The position numbers and the translations under genes were made by a program. DNA of 64,000 nt from Epiperipatus broadwayi (Eukaryota; Onychophora; Udeonychophora; Euonychophora; Peripatidae), in assembly GCA_028023455.1 (NCBI GenBank), contig JAQFVV010012489.1, positions 2,667,881 to 2,731,880 on the forward strand, written 5' to 3'. The first letter of the stretch is position 1; the number at the start of each line of letters is the position of its first letter. Below the pieces are notes generated by a model. It was not told the DNA's origin and did no database searches. It saw nothing but the letters and a program-made list of their open reading frames with translations. Shown in pieces: positions 14,265 to 27,740 of the stretch.

Positions 14265-16240
14265 TTTCAAAGCAAAACTTTATTGAGTCTAAAAAGTTAA
14301 AGTCACATCTAGTAATATATTGATTTGTTACAAATAAAAAACAAATTACAACTTTCAGTATATAAGTCTTTATCTTTTCTGCATACTTTTTTTTTTTCTT
14401 TTTGTTTTTAAATTTGGTCTTCTATTTAGTTCAGTTTGTGCTTGCATCTTTTTGAAGTTGGAAAAAATGCTGATGTTGAAAATGTCATCATCTATCTTAT
14501 TGGCCTTTATATTTCATAGACTGGATCTTTGTTTCAAGTGTGATCATGTGGCTGCAAACACATCTGGTTGAGCTAGGATGCTGTCTTTTTTTCTGAACAC
14601 TTCTAGTTTTATTGAATATGTTGCTGGGTGGTGTCGAGGGTTATTGGCAAGTGCAAAAGTGCATCTGGTATACCAGTAGGCATAAAGGCTGTATGTCGCT
14701 GCAAGAATAGCAGGGCTGTTGCCTTTTTTAAATGTATTTATTATTTCATCAATTGAAATGATAGCCTTTCTGTATGTGGTAAACATTGTGCGATATATTG
14801 TTTCTAGGGCACTGCAGGAATGAAGAAAATGATCTTGGGTCTCTTCTTCTCTATGACATAGCCCACAGATGGGGTCTATATTTGTATAGAATCTATGAAA
14901 TCTAAAGAAATGGATTGTGGGTAGAGCATTGAGATTAAGCTTAAGTAGAAAATCAAATAATTTTGGTTCTAATGACTATTTTCTGAACTGTTGCAGTAGT
15001 TGCCTGTTGTCTATTTCAAAAACTGATGGATGTAGATTAGGTGTCTGGTTTGGATATAGTATATTATAAATGTCCCAGTATGTATACTTGTTGTCATTAT
15101 TGAGTGATATTTTGTTGTATATTGGCTTGAGTTGTTCAATCAGTGTGGATAGATATCCAGATGAAGGGGGTAGTCTGTCTGTGGGTATTATACTGATTAC
15201 ACACTCCAGGTCTGGAAATCTTTTTATGGTTGCTGTTATTAGATTTACTGATTTCTGTGGGTAAAAAAACATTGATTGTATGGAGTCCAAGTCCATTGCT
15301 ATGTGGTGATCTGCTCAGATTTTTTAAAAGAGATTGCCACTGTTTTTTTCTTCCATATTGGTTTGTTACAGATTGCCGAGATTTTAGATATGAATGTTTT
15401 TGCAAATTTGATTATAGGTGTGTAGTATGTAATTTTTATAATTATAAGTTGATTAAATAGTGCTACTTTTGCATATATTGACAGGTATGATGTTTCAAAT
15501 GAGGCTGTGATTTTTTCAACATCTTTTTTTAATTTATTTTGAATTTTTTGCCTGATTCCATTGGTTCCAAGGTCGAATGGGAAACCAAGGAAAGCAGATG
15601 GTTTACCATTAAACATCTCTGTACAGTGCTTGCCTGTGTATATTGACCATGCAGCAGTTTTATTTGTGTTAATTTTTAAATTAAAATTTGAGGTATAATT
15701 CTTGATTATCTCTTGTAACATGGGGAGGTTCTTTTTAGAGGGGAGGAAAATGGTTACATTGTCCATATAGGCTATGTATGATATATTTAAAGCAGTGTTT
15801 GGAAATTGAATGCCTTTTATTTTTTTTCTGTATTTCTATTAATAGAGGACTTATATATATTGTAAAGAGTAAGACACTTAGGGGGGATCTTTGTGGGATG
15901 GATTGACTCGGTCTGAAAGCTGGTGATTTTTTCCCATTCAATGTGAGGTGAATTTCATGGCTGAGTAGCAGATTGGCTATTATATATAGTAGAGATTGGC
16001 TATTATATATAGAAGAGATGGAGGTGTTGTTTTTTTCAGCACGTCTAATAATTTGGCTATAGGCACTGAGCCAAAAGCTGCCTCAATGTCTAGTTGAACT
16101 ATAATTGGTGCATATTTCTTTCTTTTTTTTACTACTTCGATAATTGTTTTGTACATTAAGGCACCTTGGCCAATGGATGATCCTTTTTTGGCATATTGTG
16201 CTGATGATAACACAGAGAGTATGTGTTGTTCTATTTTTTT
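14265..16240 (-). pseudogene. 5'-truncated non-LTR retrotransposon, family 2, ORF2 remnant (block A)
   Basis: A relative of the 5.3-kb element at 37,591-42,860, recognisable only from the RT palm onward. On the minus strand, 16,213-15,980 has IVQLDIEAAFGSVP (motif A). The piece at 15,941-15,735 has QSIPQRSPLSVLLF (motif B, with the G of QG changed to R). The piece at 15,766-15,299 begins MDNVTIFL, so the YMDD-type site reads MDN: the second Asp is lost. A C-terminal CGLCHREEETQDHFL block lies near 14,830-14,880. At least four frameshifts or stops break it. The 3' end has AATAAA (14,279-14,284) and abuts the ATG/ATT array; the 5' end abuts a short TTA array. Not functional. Confidence 0.8.
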
Positions 16241-16263
16241 TAATTATTATTATTATTATTATT

Positions 16264-16982
16264 AATGACTGGAAGGTTGCTATTCTTGCACATGCACCTT
16301 ACAATTACTTTCAGACAGCCAATAGCTGTTAAGATAGTGGTCTGAGAAGTGATCAGGCCTAGACACATGACAGAGATTGTTTGACAAGAAAAGAATGATA
16401 CCACTCTTCTCTTATACTTAACTTTTATATATATAAGCCAGTCTTAAGAATCTTGGCTTGAAAGCATGAATAATATAAACATATACATTTATTACTCACT
16501 AAGTTATTAATTTATGATATTGCAGTGCAAAATCTTAGATTTACTACACTGCAATTTTCTAGATGTTAATATAAGTTATCAGCAATGTATGTAAATAATA
16601 TTTTGTTTAAATCGCATGTTGTTATTAAATTAGTAATGACTGGAAGGTTGCTATTTTTCCACATGTGCCTTACAATTACTTTCAGACAGCCAATAGCTGT
16701 TAAAACAGCGGTCTGAGAAGCGATCAGGCCTAGACACATGACAGAGATTTTTTGCAAGAAAAGAATGATACAACTCTTCTCTTATACTTCACTTTTATAT
16801 ATATAAGCCAGTCTTAAGCATCTTGGCTTGAAAGCATGAATAATATAAACATATACATTTATTAATTTATGATATTACAGCACGAAATCTTAGATTTACT
16901 ACACCACAATTTTCTAGATGTTTATATAAGTTATCAGCAATGTATGTAAATAATATTTTGTTTAAATCGTATGTTGTTATTA
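16264..16982. repeat. Two tandem 370-bp units between TTA arrays (block A)
   Basis: The sequence from TGACTGGAAGGTTGCTAT at about 16,266 recurs at about 16,637, with about 370 bp period and a few percent differences. Each unit has a TATATATATAAGCC stretch and ends in GTTGTTATTAAAT next to a TAA run. The pair sits between the truncated family-2 LINE and a 355-bp TAA/TTA array. It could be a small tandem satellite, a SINE dimer, or repeated 5'-UTR monomers of a LINE. Nothing here decides. Confidence 0.7.
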
Positions 16983-18160
<1,178 letters not shown>

Positions 18161-18509
18161 CTTTCAAAAGGACTTTATTGAATATAACAAGAAAAGGTTA
18201 CATTTATAATTATTTTACCACATGCAGATGAATTGAAGTTAGTATAAATAAGTTGAAAATTGTAATGGGGGGTGGGGGTAACAAAGACAAAGGATATGCA
18301 TGTGGTTTACAAATTTGAGTTTACATTATTTTCTTTAAAATATATACATCCAATTAGTTTTATGCACTTGTAAAGCTCTTAGTTCTGTTTTTTATTAGTC
18401 TTTTTTTTCCTCTATAATTTTGAGTGCTGTTGTAATATATATACATCCAATTAGTTTTATGCACTTGTAAAGCTCTTAGTTCTGTTTTTTATTAGTCTTT
18501 TTTTTTCCT

Positions 18510-21500
18510 CTATAATTTTGAGCGCTGTTGTAATATTGACCAAGTGGCTGTGTACATCTTTTGGGATACAATTTTTTCATCTCTTAAGCAGAGCTGTTCC
18601 ATTTTGTTCCAGAATGTGTTTGGATGTCTTCTTGGATTATTGTTGTACATGAAGGAGCATATTGTACACCATAGTGAAAGCAATATAAAAGTACTTGCTT
18701 GAATATGTGGGTGGCTACCCTTAATAAATGATTGTAAAAGGGTTTGAATGTCACAATTTCTTTGTTTGTACAATGATGGTATGGATGAATGAATATTATC
18801 AAATACAGGGCTGGTAAAAAGAAAATGTTCTTGCATCTCAGTTTCTCTATGACACAACCAGCATATGTCTTCTGTATTTATGTAATGCCTTCTATATCTA
18901 CAAAAGTGCAATATTGGCAATGCTTCAAGGTTTAATTTGAGTAGAAAATCATAATATTTTGGGTTCTAATAACCAGAAGTTAAATTTTTGGGTTAGTTGT
19001 CTATTATTAATGTTTAAAATTGGTCTTTTATCATTTAGAGAAGAGCAAATTATCTGGTATACATCCCAATATTTAAATTTATCTTGAGGTGGTGAAAAAA
19101 TAATGTTTGGAATGTTAAGAATTAGTGTAAGCAAGGTTTTCCAATATCCATTGGTTGGTGGTGGTTTACCTGTTGGGGTAATCTTGAAGAACACTTTCAT
19201 GTATGGAAATAAATAAGCACATGCAGAAATGAGATTTAATGTCTTTTGAATGTTAAAAATATGTATAGAATGTAGTCCTAAACCATTTTGTATTAGAGGA
19301 GCTTGAATACGTTTTAGTGAAACCGAAACAATCTTTTTTCCCCACAGCAACTTTCTACATAACCAGTTTATTTTACTAGTAAAAGATTTAGTGTATAGTA
19401 TTATTGGAGAATAGTATGTGATTCGAGTCATAATTAATAGATTAAACAGGGATACTTTTGAATACAGTGAAAGGTAAGATTTTGAAAGTGAATCAATTAT
19501 ATTTTCTATTTTATTTTTTATTTTGTCTTGTATTTGTCGACACATTTCTAGATGGCTCAAATAGAAGGGGAATCCCACAAAAGAGCTGGGTTTTCCTTTA
19601 AAATGTTGTGTGTGAAATTGTCCTGTATATATTGACCACACAGAAGATTTATCCATGTTAAACTCCAGCTTGTATTTATTAGTGTATGAATTAAGAATTT
19701 TCAATAGAGTTGGGATCTGTTTTTTAGAAGTTAAAAAAATTGAGACATCATCCATGTAGGCAATACAGGAAGATGTTTGCTTTTAGACTTGGTATGTATA
19801 TGCCTGATAATTCTTTTTCTATCATATTCAGTAAGGGATTGATATAGAAAGTAAAAAAAAAGAGTACTTAGTGGCGAACCATGTGAAATTGAACAGTAAG
19901 GTACAAAAGAGGGGGGAATTCTTACCATTAAGTGTAATGTGTATTTCTCGACTTAATAGAAGATTGGTGATTAAATATATTAAGGATCTTGGTATTGTTG
20001 TGTCCGCTAATGCTTCAACAAGGAGTTCAATTGGAATCATATCAAATGCTGATTTTATATCCAGTTGGATTACAACTGGACTATATTTTTTTATTATTTC
20101 TGACAGAATCAATAACTGTTTTGAATAGAAAGGCTGCTTGCATTGTAGATGAGCCTTTCTTAGCAAACTACCTTTTAGATATAGGAGTATATTATAGGGT
20201 TCTATTTTGTCTTTAGATGTTGACTCCAGCAGTTTGATGCCCAGAGGGCTCATTGATATGGGCCTTAGATTGTTTAGTGTGATTTATTTTTTCATGTGTT
20301 TTGATAAATGGTACTAGTAAAATAGGGTGGATAATCCATGTATATGATGGATCTTTTTTGTTAGAAAGTTTGCTAGATTACACAGATATTGAGCAGTAAA
20401 ATTTTCTAAATGCTTGAATACAAAGCAAGGTATACCATGCATTCCTGGGTGACTGGAGTTTGGGGTTGATGCTAATTTTTGAATAAAGTCTTTGGGAGTA
20501 AATACTGTATCTTCTTCTGGCTCACCGCGAAAAAATGGTGCAGGGCTGAATTTTTTCTTCTCTTGAAGTTTGGATTTGAAATGTGTGTAGAGAGGTAGCA
20601 ACATGTTGTAACCAGAAATTATATCTTCTTGTATTTTAATTGCTGTCAGTATATGAGTTGATGGCTTTTGTCCCAGTGCCCAGCGAATATAGTGTCTGGA
20701 CCATGTGTGTGTCTGTGTCAAAAAGAGTTTTCTTTTTTTAATTGCCAGGTATTCTTTAAGTTCTTCAGAGACTGATTTATAAAGTTTCTTCAGGGCAATC
20801 ACATTTGAACAGCCTTGTTTATTTGTAGTACTGTTTGTGATTCTTTTGTGTGTTTCATCTACAAGAGCTAGAAGCCTTGAAGGGGCTGGGGTATCCCTTG
20901 TTATGACATCAATTGTATATGAAATAATGTTGACAAAGACAATCCATGTTTGCACTGGATCGATTTCAATGTCTTGAAGTTTGAAGAGATATATATATAT
21001 TTCTGAGAATAAATATTCTGGGGTTCGACATGGAAGAAGCACTCTAATTGTGTTTCCAATAGATGTTATTGATCTGTATATAAAATCATTCTTTAGTGAA
21101 ACAATAATTGCAGAATGATCTGATAATGATGAGTTTTTTATTGCTAGGCTGATCATGTGATGTAACACTGGTGAGTAAAAGACCAGGTCAATTAATGATG
21201 AAAACCTGCCATTATTAAATGTTACTGAATTCTGTGGGAGATAGCCTTCTCCACTCATGAGTCCTATGACTAGTAAGTGCAACCATTTTGTGACAAACTC
21301 ATTGTATGACATGTTGAAATCACCAAGTAAAATTAATGGATGTGATGAGGATGCTATTTTGGAATTTATAATTTGAATGACTTTATTAATTATTGTGTGA
21401 TTTGGAGGTAAATAAACAAATGCTACATTCAATGTAACTGTTTTATCATATAATGTTATAATTAATATGTGTGCATCTATATATATCATTTTGAATGAAT

Positions 21501-21758
21501 AGAAGGGACAGGTTTTCATTACTACTACTCCTGTTTCCTGCTGAGGGTGGAAAATGATGCTTGGGAAGAAGAATACTGAGTATCCTTGATTATTAAGATG
21601 GTTAGATGGATTAATCTGAGATTTATTGTAAATTTTTGTTTCAGTAACCCAAGCAAATGAGGTTGTATAATTTCAAGCCATTTTATTATTTGATAGTTTT
21701 TTTTCCAGGTGGAGTTTAGTCCATCGGATGTTTAATGAAGCTATTTTTTTATCTTCAT
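18510..21758 (-). pseudogene. ORF2 (APE endonuclease-reverse transcriptase), copy A, broken
   Basis: Runs from the ATG near 21,758 to the TAG at 18,510-18,512, in pieces. The endonuclease piece (20,314-21,519) keeps LLGDFNM and SDHSA. The start region has a stop where copy B reads glutamate-threonine-lysine after LL (the catalytic Glu context), plus insertions around 21,530-21,570. The poly-A tract at the RT motif B region has nine A where the intact copy has eight, shifting the frame just before the YMDD site. The C-terminal piece (18,949-19,755) ends early at KIL where B reads on, and the CCHC region continues in another frame at 18,510-18,920. Confidence 0.85.
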
Positions 21759-22079
21759 TATAGTTATCACTCAATAAAAAACAGAACACACTCTTGATGC
21801 AAGTAATTAGATTAGAATTTTATATAATTTAGATAACTTGCACAATTATAACAAAGAATTTTTATGTCTGGAGGGGTTCTACTTCCTCTCTCCTGTGATA
21901 ATTTTTGCACATTTGCTTTTTTATTGGTGCTAAGGTCTTCATCTGAAGTGTATTCAAACTCCGGTATCCTTGAACTCATATTTGCTTTTCTTATTTTTTT
22001 TATGATCTAATTGTCTGAGGCATATCATCATTCACTGAGATCAATAGGCACTGCTGCATTTTCTCGCCGTTTGCTTCGC

Positions 22080-23370
22080 GGTCTGCCTGGTTTTTCGGTT
22101 TTGCAGTGTCATTTATTTTTGGGTCTATGTAGATGGCAGGTAAGGCACTAGATAGTCTATAATATCTTGTGAAGTTTTGTTAAAGGGTGTTTTTGATTGT
22201 TTGTGATTTTTGGCAATCACCTTTTAATATTTCTTGTTGAGATGGGCTATTTTCTTGTAACAGGTTTATCCTCGATCATTCTGTAATTGATTTTTTTCGG
22301 CTAAAATTGATTCACTTTCATCATTTACTGATTGCTCTCTGGTAGATGTTTTAGATCATCTGTTACACTTTCTATTATTGGATTATTTTGATAGCAAATT
22401 GTAGTTGATTCACTTATCAGTTGAGGAGTGAAATCTGTGTTATTTACTGGCACATTTCCACATTGACGACTTGAGATTGCTCTCATATCACAGTGTTTAC
22501 ATTTAAGTTTTGGCCATGCATTTATAATGTGCCCTTGTTATTTGCAGTGAAAACATTGTGGTTTAATTCCATGAATTATTAAAGTAGCGTCACATCGTGA
22601 TCGGTATAAGAGTGGGAATATCATTTGGATTTATGTTTTGATTTAATTTAACTTTAAAATGATAACTGTTCTATAGATCGGTATCGGAGTTCCTTTTAAA
22701 TATATAGGTTGAAAGGCAACAACAACTCCAAATGATTGCATTAATTTATTGGGGTCATTTATTGTATAGTTAAAGTACGTATTTTTGATTGTGCTAGTAA
22801 TAAAATTTTCTCTATATTGGTTAACTTTTACTAAAGCATATTTCCCTAACGTTTTAATTGTTTTATCAATTTTTTTTTTATTCTTTGCTACAGAATTCAA
22901 TAGAAAGATAGTGAGGATTTGGATGATCTGCAATGCGCAATATAGAATCCCATAAAATATTTGTGCTTAATTCTTCATATAGCAAATCCTTAGGAAATCT
23001 ATACAGCGAAAAATTTATATCTGTAATTGCAAGGATAACAGACCAGTCAGTAAAGAAACATTTAAATGACATAAATAGGTCTCATGGGATGGTCATATTA
23101 AAGCATTCAGAAATTTTTATTAGACTTTTATTAGTCCAGATCTCTTCTTCTATTATGTTATCTAAGTAATGGATCAGATTTCTGAAATCACATCTAGTTT
23201 CATTAGATCCATTCATTGTTGAATAATTGTGAAATCTTGAGATGGAGTTTGATTTTTCCACATTCACGAGGAAAATCTTCTTTTTTAGTGGATGCTTTGA
23301 TTGTGTCCAGCATAAAGAAATGCTTGCTGTGTTTCAAAGAGATCGCCCATATTGGAGTAAAAAAACCCGC
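22080..23370 (-). pseudogene. ORF1 (zinc-knuckle nucleic-acid-binding protein), copy A, broken
   Basis: Matches ORF1 of copies B and C but is split among all three frames by small indels. An extra G right after the start codon (ATGGGCG instead of ATGGCG, near 23,350) shifts the frame from the outset. The zinc-knuckle region at about 22,470-22,560 is also disrupted. No part is long enough to be a usable protein. Confidence 0.8.
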
Positions 23371-23556
23371 TTGCACACAAATTCCTCAGCGAGTTTTCTT
23401 AAGTTTAAAAAACTATATATACTGAATATTGGGTAGCTTAGAGTCAATATGGTTTATTTAAATAAAAAAATTTTGGTTTTATTATTACTAGAAATATATA
23501 ATATATCCTACCAACGATATATCTACGATCACCAAACCGTCTGGGGCAGCACACTC

Positions 23557-23658
<102 letters not shown>

Positions 23659-25616
23659 TCTTTACATTTTATATATAAATGTGTGGTTCACCATGCATTA
23701 CATCCAAATTGTTAATCTAGTTTTGATGTTGTTTAAAAATAACTGCAAGGATATTGATATTAGGTTTTTTTTTATGATTTTCTCTAAGTTTTTTACATAA
23801 CTAATTTATGAAGAGTTCTAGAATCTTATTATGGCAATGTTGTTATCATTAAAATTAAAAAATTTTTATTATTTAATATCAAAATATTAATAGATTTGTT
23901 TTTCTTTGAACTCTTTAATAATACTTTGTGTATAATTATGAATTAGAATTACTCTAAAATGTAGTATATTTAGGTAATGGTATATAACCTTGACTTTTTA
24001 ATTTGATGCTAAAATTTAGATTATTTGCTTTCAGTAGTGTAACTACTTTAAATATTTTACTTGAATAGCTGTTATTTTGCCAAATACATTGTGTCAAAGT
24101 AATCTTATTTATTATTAAATAACATTTAAAAAACATATAATAAAGATGCATTTTTAAATTTAGAAAACAAAATTTTCAATTTTTAAAAAAACGAACACAA
24201 TTTCTGCACACTAAACAAATATTATTCCATTATTAGTAAGATAAACTACATAAGTAATTAATTAATTAAATTAAAATAATGGAATTTAGCAAGTAAATAT
24301 CCCCCCCCCCCAAAAAAAAAAATATCCAATATACATTACAAAGAAATCAAGTCATACATCACATGATCTAATTTAGCAAGCTTGTATTACAAATGTTATA
24401 TATTGTGCCAGTCAAAATCGTGTATTCATTCAACAAGACCAATAATCCAAGCAAAAGTACCTTGAATCCAACCATCCACAAAATACAGATGTCAGAGCAA
24501 GGGTGAATCCTAACCTATTTGCCTGAACTATTGCCTCTCTGACTAATGGATAACGTTTGTAATGACATGAGCAGTGCTTGATTTTATTCCGTCCCAGCTG
24601 GAGGTCATGGTTTACAAAGAGACTCAAAATAATAATGGGTTTATAGAAGAAATTAATGATTTAGTGAATTTCAGAATGGTACAGAGGTGATTGGACATCA
24701 ATTACTAATGGTTTAAACTGTAATAATGATAATTTTTTCTGGCAACATTATAAAGAAGTGAATTAAATCAAGGAAATACTATAAATAAATAGAGTAAATT
24801 AACCTTAGAGATTTGGAGTGATGAGAAACTAAACAACCCAAAATAGTCTTATTACAGGAAGAAATTTATTAAGGAAATTAAGTTACAAAACAAGTTTTTG
24901 TTTATACAACTTGGTTATTTTTATTTAATTCGTTTTGATGCAGCTTTGACAACAATGTAAAAGTTTGTTAATTATTATACCCAAAACCAATCAGCAATAA
25001 AATATTATTAGCCCTTTTTAAAAGATTACAAACGAATCTATTTTATATATAAATATAGATAGATAACAAGATAAGAAAGATGTTTATAACACTATTATAT
25101 TTTAAATCAGTTTTATAATGAGTGTGGAAAGCAAAGTAGTTCTTAAATAAATAATTGACAATCATATATAGTCAGATTTAATTAATTGGGATTTGTTTGT
25201 GAAGGACATGCCATCATGGCAGAGCATTTCAGGTTTTCTAAATAAAGATTATTAAAATGTTGAAGAAGACTGAAGAATGCTCACAACAAAAATGAAATGA
25301 GGTCTGTTATGAACCTCTGGGTGGCTTTCCTAAAGAAAATTCCTATTAAATACAACTAGATGATGAAATGGCCCTCCAGCCAACATATCTCTAAATAATC
25401 ATAATAATATTTTGATGTGCTGAACTTCCCATACACATCTTAATGGCAATGCCTGAAAAAAATCCCTTGGTATGAACTATGTCTACTTTTGAGGGAAAGT
25501 GAAAGGTGGACTGGTCACTTTAAAATTCCAAAAAAGATTTTTAAGGAGGCAATTTCAGTAAAGCAAAATAATAATAATAAATGAATGGTTGTAGTTATAA
25601 ATACATAATGAATATA

Positions 25617-25617
<1 letters not shown>

Positions 25618-25690
<73 letters not shown>

Positions 25691-25698
25691 TAGATAGA

Positions 25699-25738
<40 letters not shown>

Positions 25739-25752
25739 AGATAGATAGATAG
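25618..25752. repeat. (AT)n-(GATA)n array, block A version
   Basis: About 68 bases of AT dinucleotide followed by imperfect GATA repeats. The same site is (CTAT)n only in block B (35,398-35,514) and AT followed by a GGAGA-rich purine run in block C (54,389-54,520). Confidence 0.95.
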
Positions 25753-27539
25753 TGTATCACTAACAAATTTAATAACTTAATTCCTGATTAAAATAATCAA
25801 AGCTCCCCTGACATGATAGAAAGTCCCCAGAAGCCACCCTTTAGGCGAATTAATGAATCATAAAACATAATATGGAAAGGAGAATGCAAGAATTAAAATT
25901 TGGTTTATAAATTGTTTTCCACTTTCCAAATATTTCATTTATTAGTAAGTTATTAAATAGTTTATCAAAGATTACAAATGAGATTGTTTTTAATTAACAT
26001 AGACGGGACAGTGGATATCAAACTCACTTATAGTGAAGTTTGACAAATATACAACATAACAAATTATACATTAACAGATTTTTACTATTTTTTTTGACAA
26101 ATAAAATATATATGTATCAAACATGTACTGATAAAATGCTTTCAACAATTTTCTTTCAAGATATACGTTTTACAGAAATCGTAATAGATTTACTTAACTG
26201 ATTTACTAAAATTCTTTATTCTTTCAGAAATAATTACAGGGCTATTTAAAATTGGAGGTGCTAATAAGATACTTTTAAAATAATTTTAATCATTCAAAAT
26301 AAATTTATAATATGAAGTACAAAACTAAATGAGCTTTCTATTAATTAATTTATGGGAAATAAGTCTCCTGTAAAACTTTGACTGGAAAAATAAAAGGGAG
26401 AGAATTTAAAGTTAATAGCTCATTGAATTTTGTACTTGGCAATTTCAGAGAAAGTCAGTATTATAAATAAACCAACAAAATTTAATTTAAATTTGCTGCA
26501 TCAAAATGATGTAGGATTTTGATAAGAATTGAGATTTTAAATTTAAGAGAAAAAAATTAAGACGCATTTTAAAACTAAGTTGTATAAACAGATATAGATA
26601 ATATAAATATAAATTAACATTGATTTAAACAAATAAAATAGAATCAGTGGCTTGTGGCAAATTGGAGATTATAATAATATATCTATTGGGAGATGTTCCA
26701 TCGCTTGACACAGGCATTTTATACAAGTCAGATCATTTCAGGCTTCCTTGACACAAGTAAAATCTCAGGCTAGATGTTGAAAGCACTTGGATGGCATTGA
26801 TGAGCTGATGGGACAGGAGCTCCGGAAAGCGAACAAACGATCCTTTTTAGCCAGTCATTCCTTTGAGCACGAATGTACTATATATACTAATTACTTCTCT
26901 TCAATTGAACTCTTTTCAATAATAATTCCTTCTTATCAAAAATTTCCATATTTATTTGGATCCGGCTTTATCTATAGGATTCAGATCTATACTGACCTCC
27001 ACCAAATTGTAATTGCTCTAAGCAGTTCTCTGAGGTTGGTGCCTGCTTTGGAGGGAAATTTTATAATTCTGCATTAACCTTTGGTTGATTTGCTAATTAA
27101 ACAAAACAACAACCAAGCATATTCAGTTTAATCAGTCATTGTACTAAGAGAAGCCTATTTAATTAAGATTTGGATTAATGAAAATGTAAATTTTATTATT
27201 CAGAAAATTTTTAGGACTTTGGTACAATGACTTTCAAATTTAATATTTGACATAAACTTAAATAGAAATTTACAAAATATAATTGATCCTTTAATGTACA
27301 TTTATCAAAAGATAAATATAAAATATTACCAACTGATTAATTTAAGAAAAATAAACTTTAATAGAAGAATTTAAAATATTTGTAACATTTTATAGATATC
27401 TAGGATTCAATTAAATATAAATGCCAATTTAATAAAATAAACATAATATACAGTTTTACAAATATTATAAAATAAATAAACTATTATACAAGGTTAGTTA
27501 ATCATAAAATACAAATTAATTAGATACAAAATTACAATA

Positions 27540-27740
27540 TTGCTTATAATTATACTACCACCAATTATGAGGTGGGTGTCAGTTATTATAAAAGGTTGGG
27601 TTCAAACCCACACTAGTGCTGATGACATTGGCACTAGGTGAAGCAGAAATATGTACTATATTTCCAGCTTCATAATATAGAGCTAGCAAATAAGCTCTTA
27701 ACAAGAGGTTATTTTAAAACAAGCTGTTAAGAGGCGTATT
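27540..27740 (-). mobile_element. Possible tRNA-derived SINE (block A copy)
   Basis: On the minus strand GGGTTTGAACCC (27,598-27,609) is a good pol III B box, downstream of a tRNA-like stretch with GTGCCAATGTCATCAGCACT. On the far side, short inverted motifs (AAGCTCTTAACAAGAGG) lie at 27,690-27,710. Length and target-site duplication could not be fixed. The same stretch is at 33,440-33,600 and 56,280-56,470. Confidence 0.4.

Noticed and set aside
24430-24627. 65-codon open frame kept in all three blocks (also 36,514-36,711 and 53,233-53,430)
   Set aside because: It starts at a TTG with no in-frame ATG, resembles no family, and its conservation is explained by the recent copying of the whole block.
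27616-27660. Second hammerhead candidate: CTGATGA followed by GAAA in the SINE-like stretch (also in blocks B and C)
   Set aside because: Stem II cannot close next to GAAA (five extra bases intervene) and no stem I forms with the downstream sequence.
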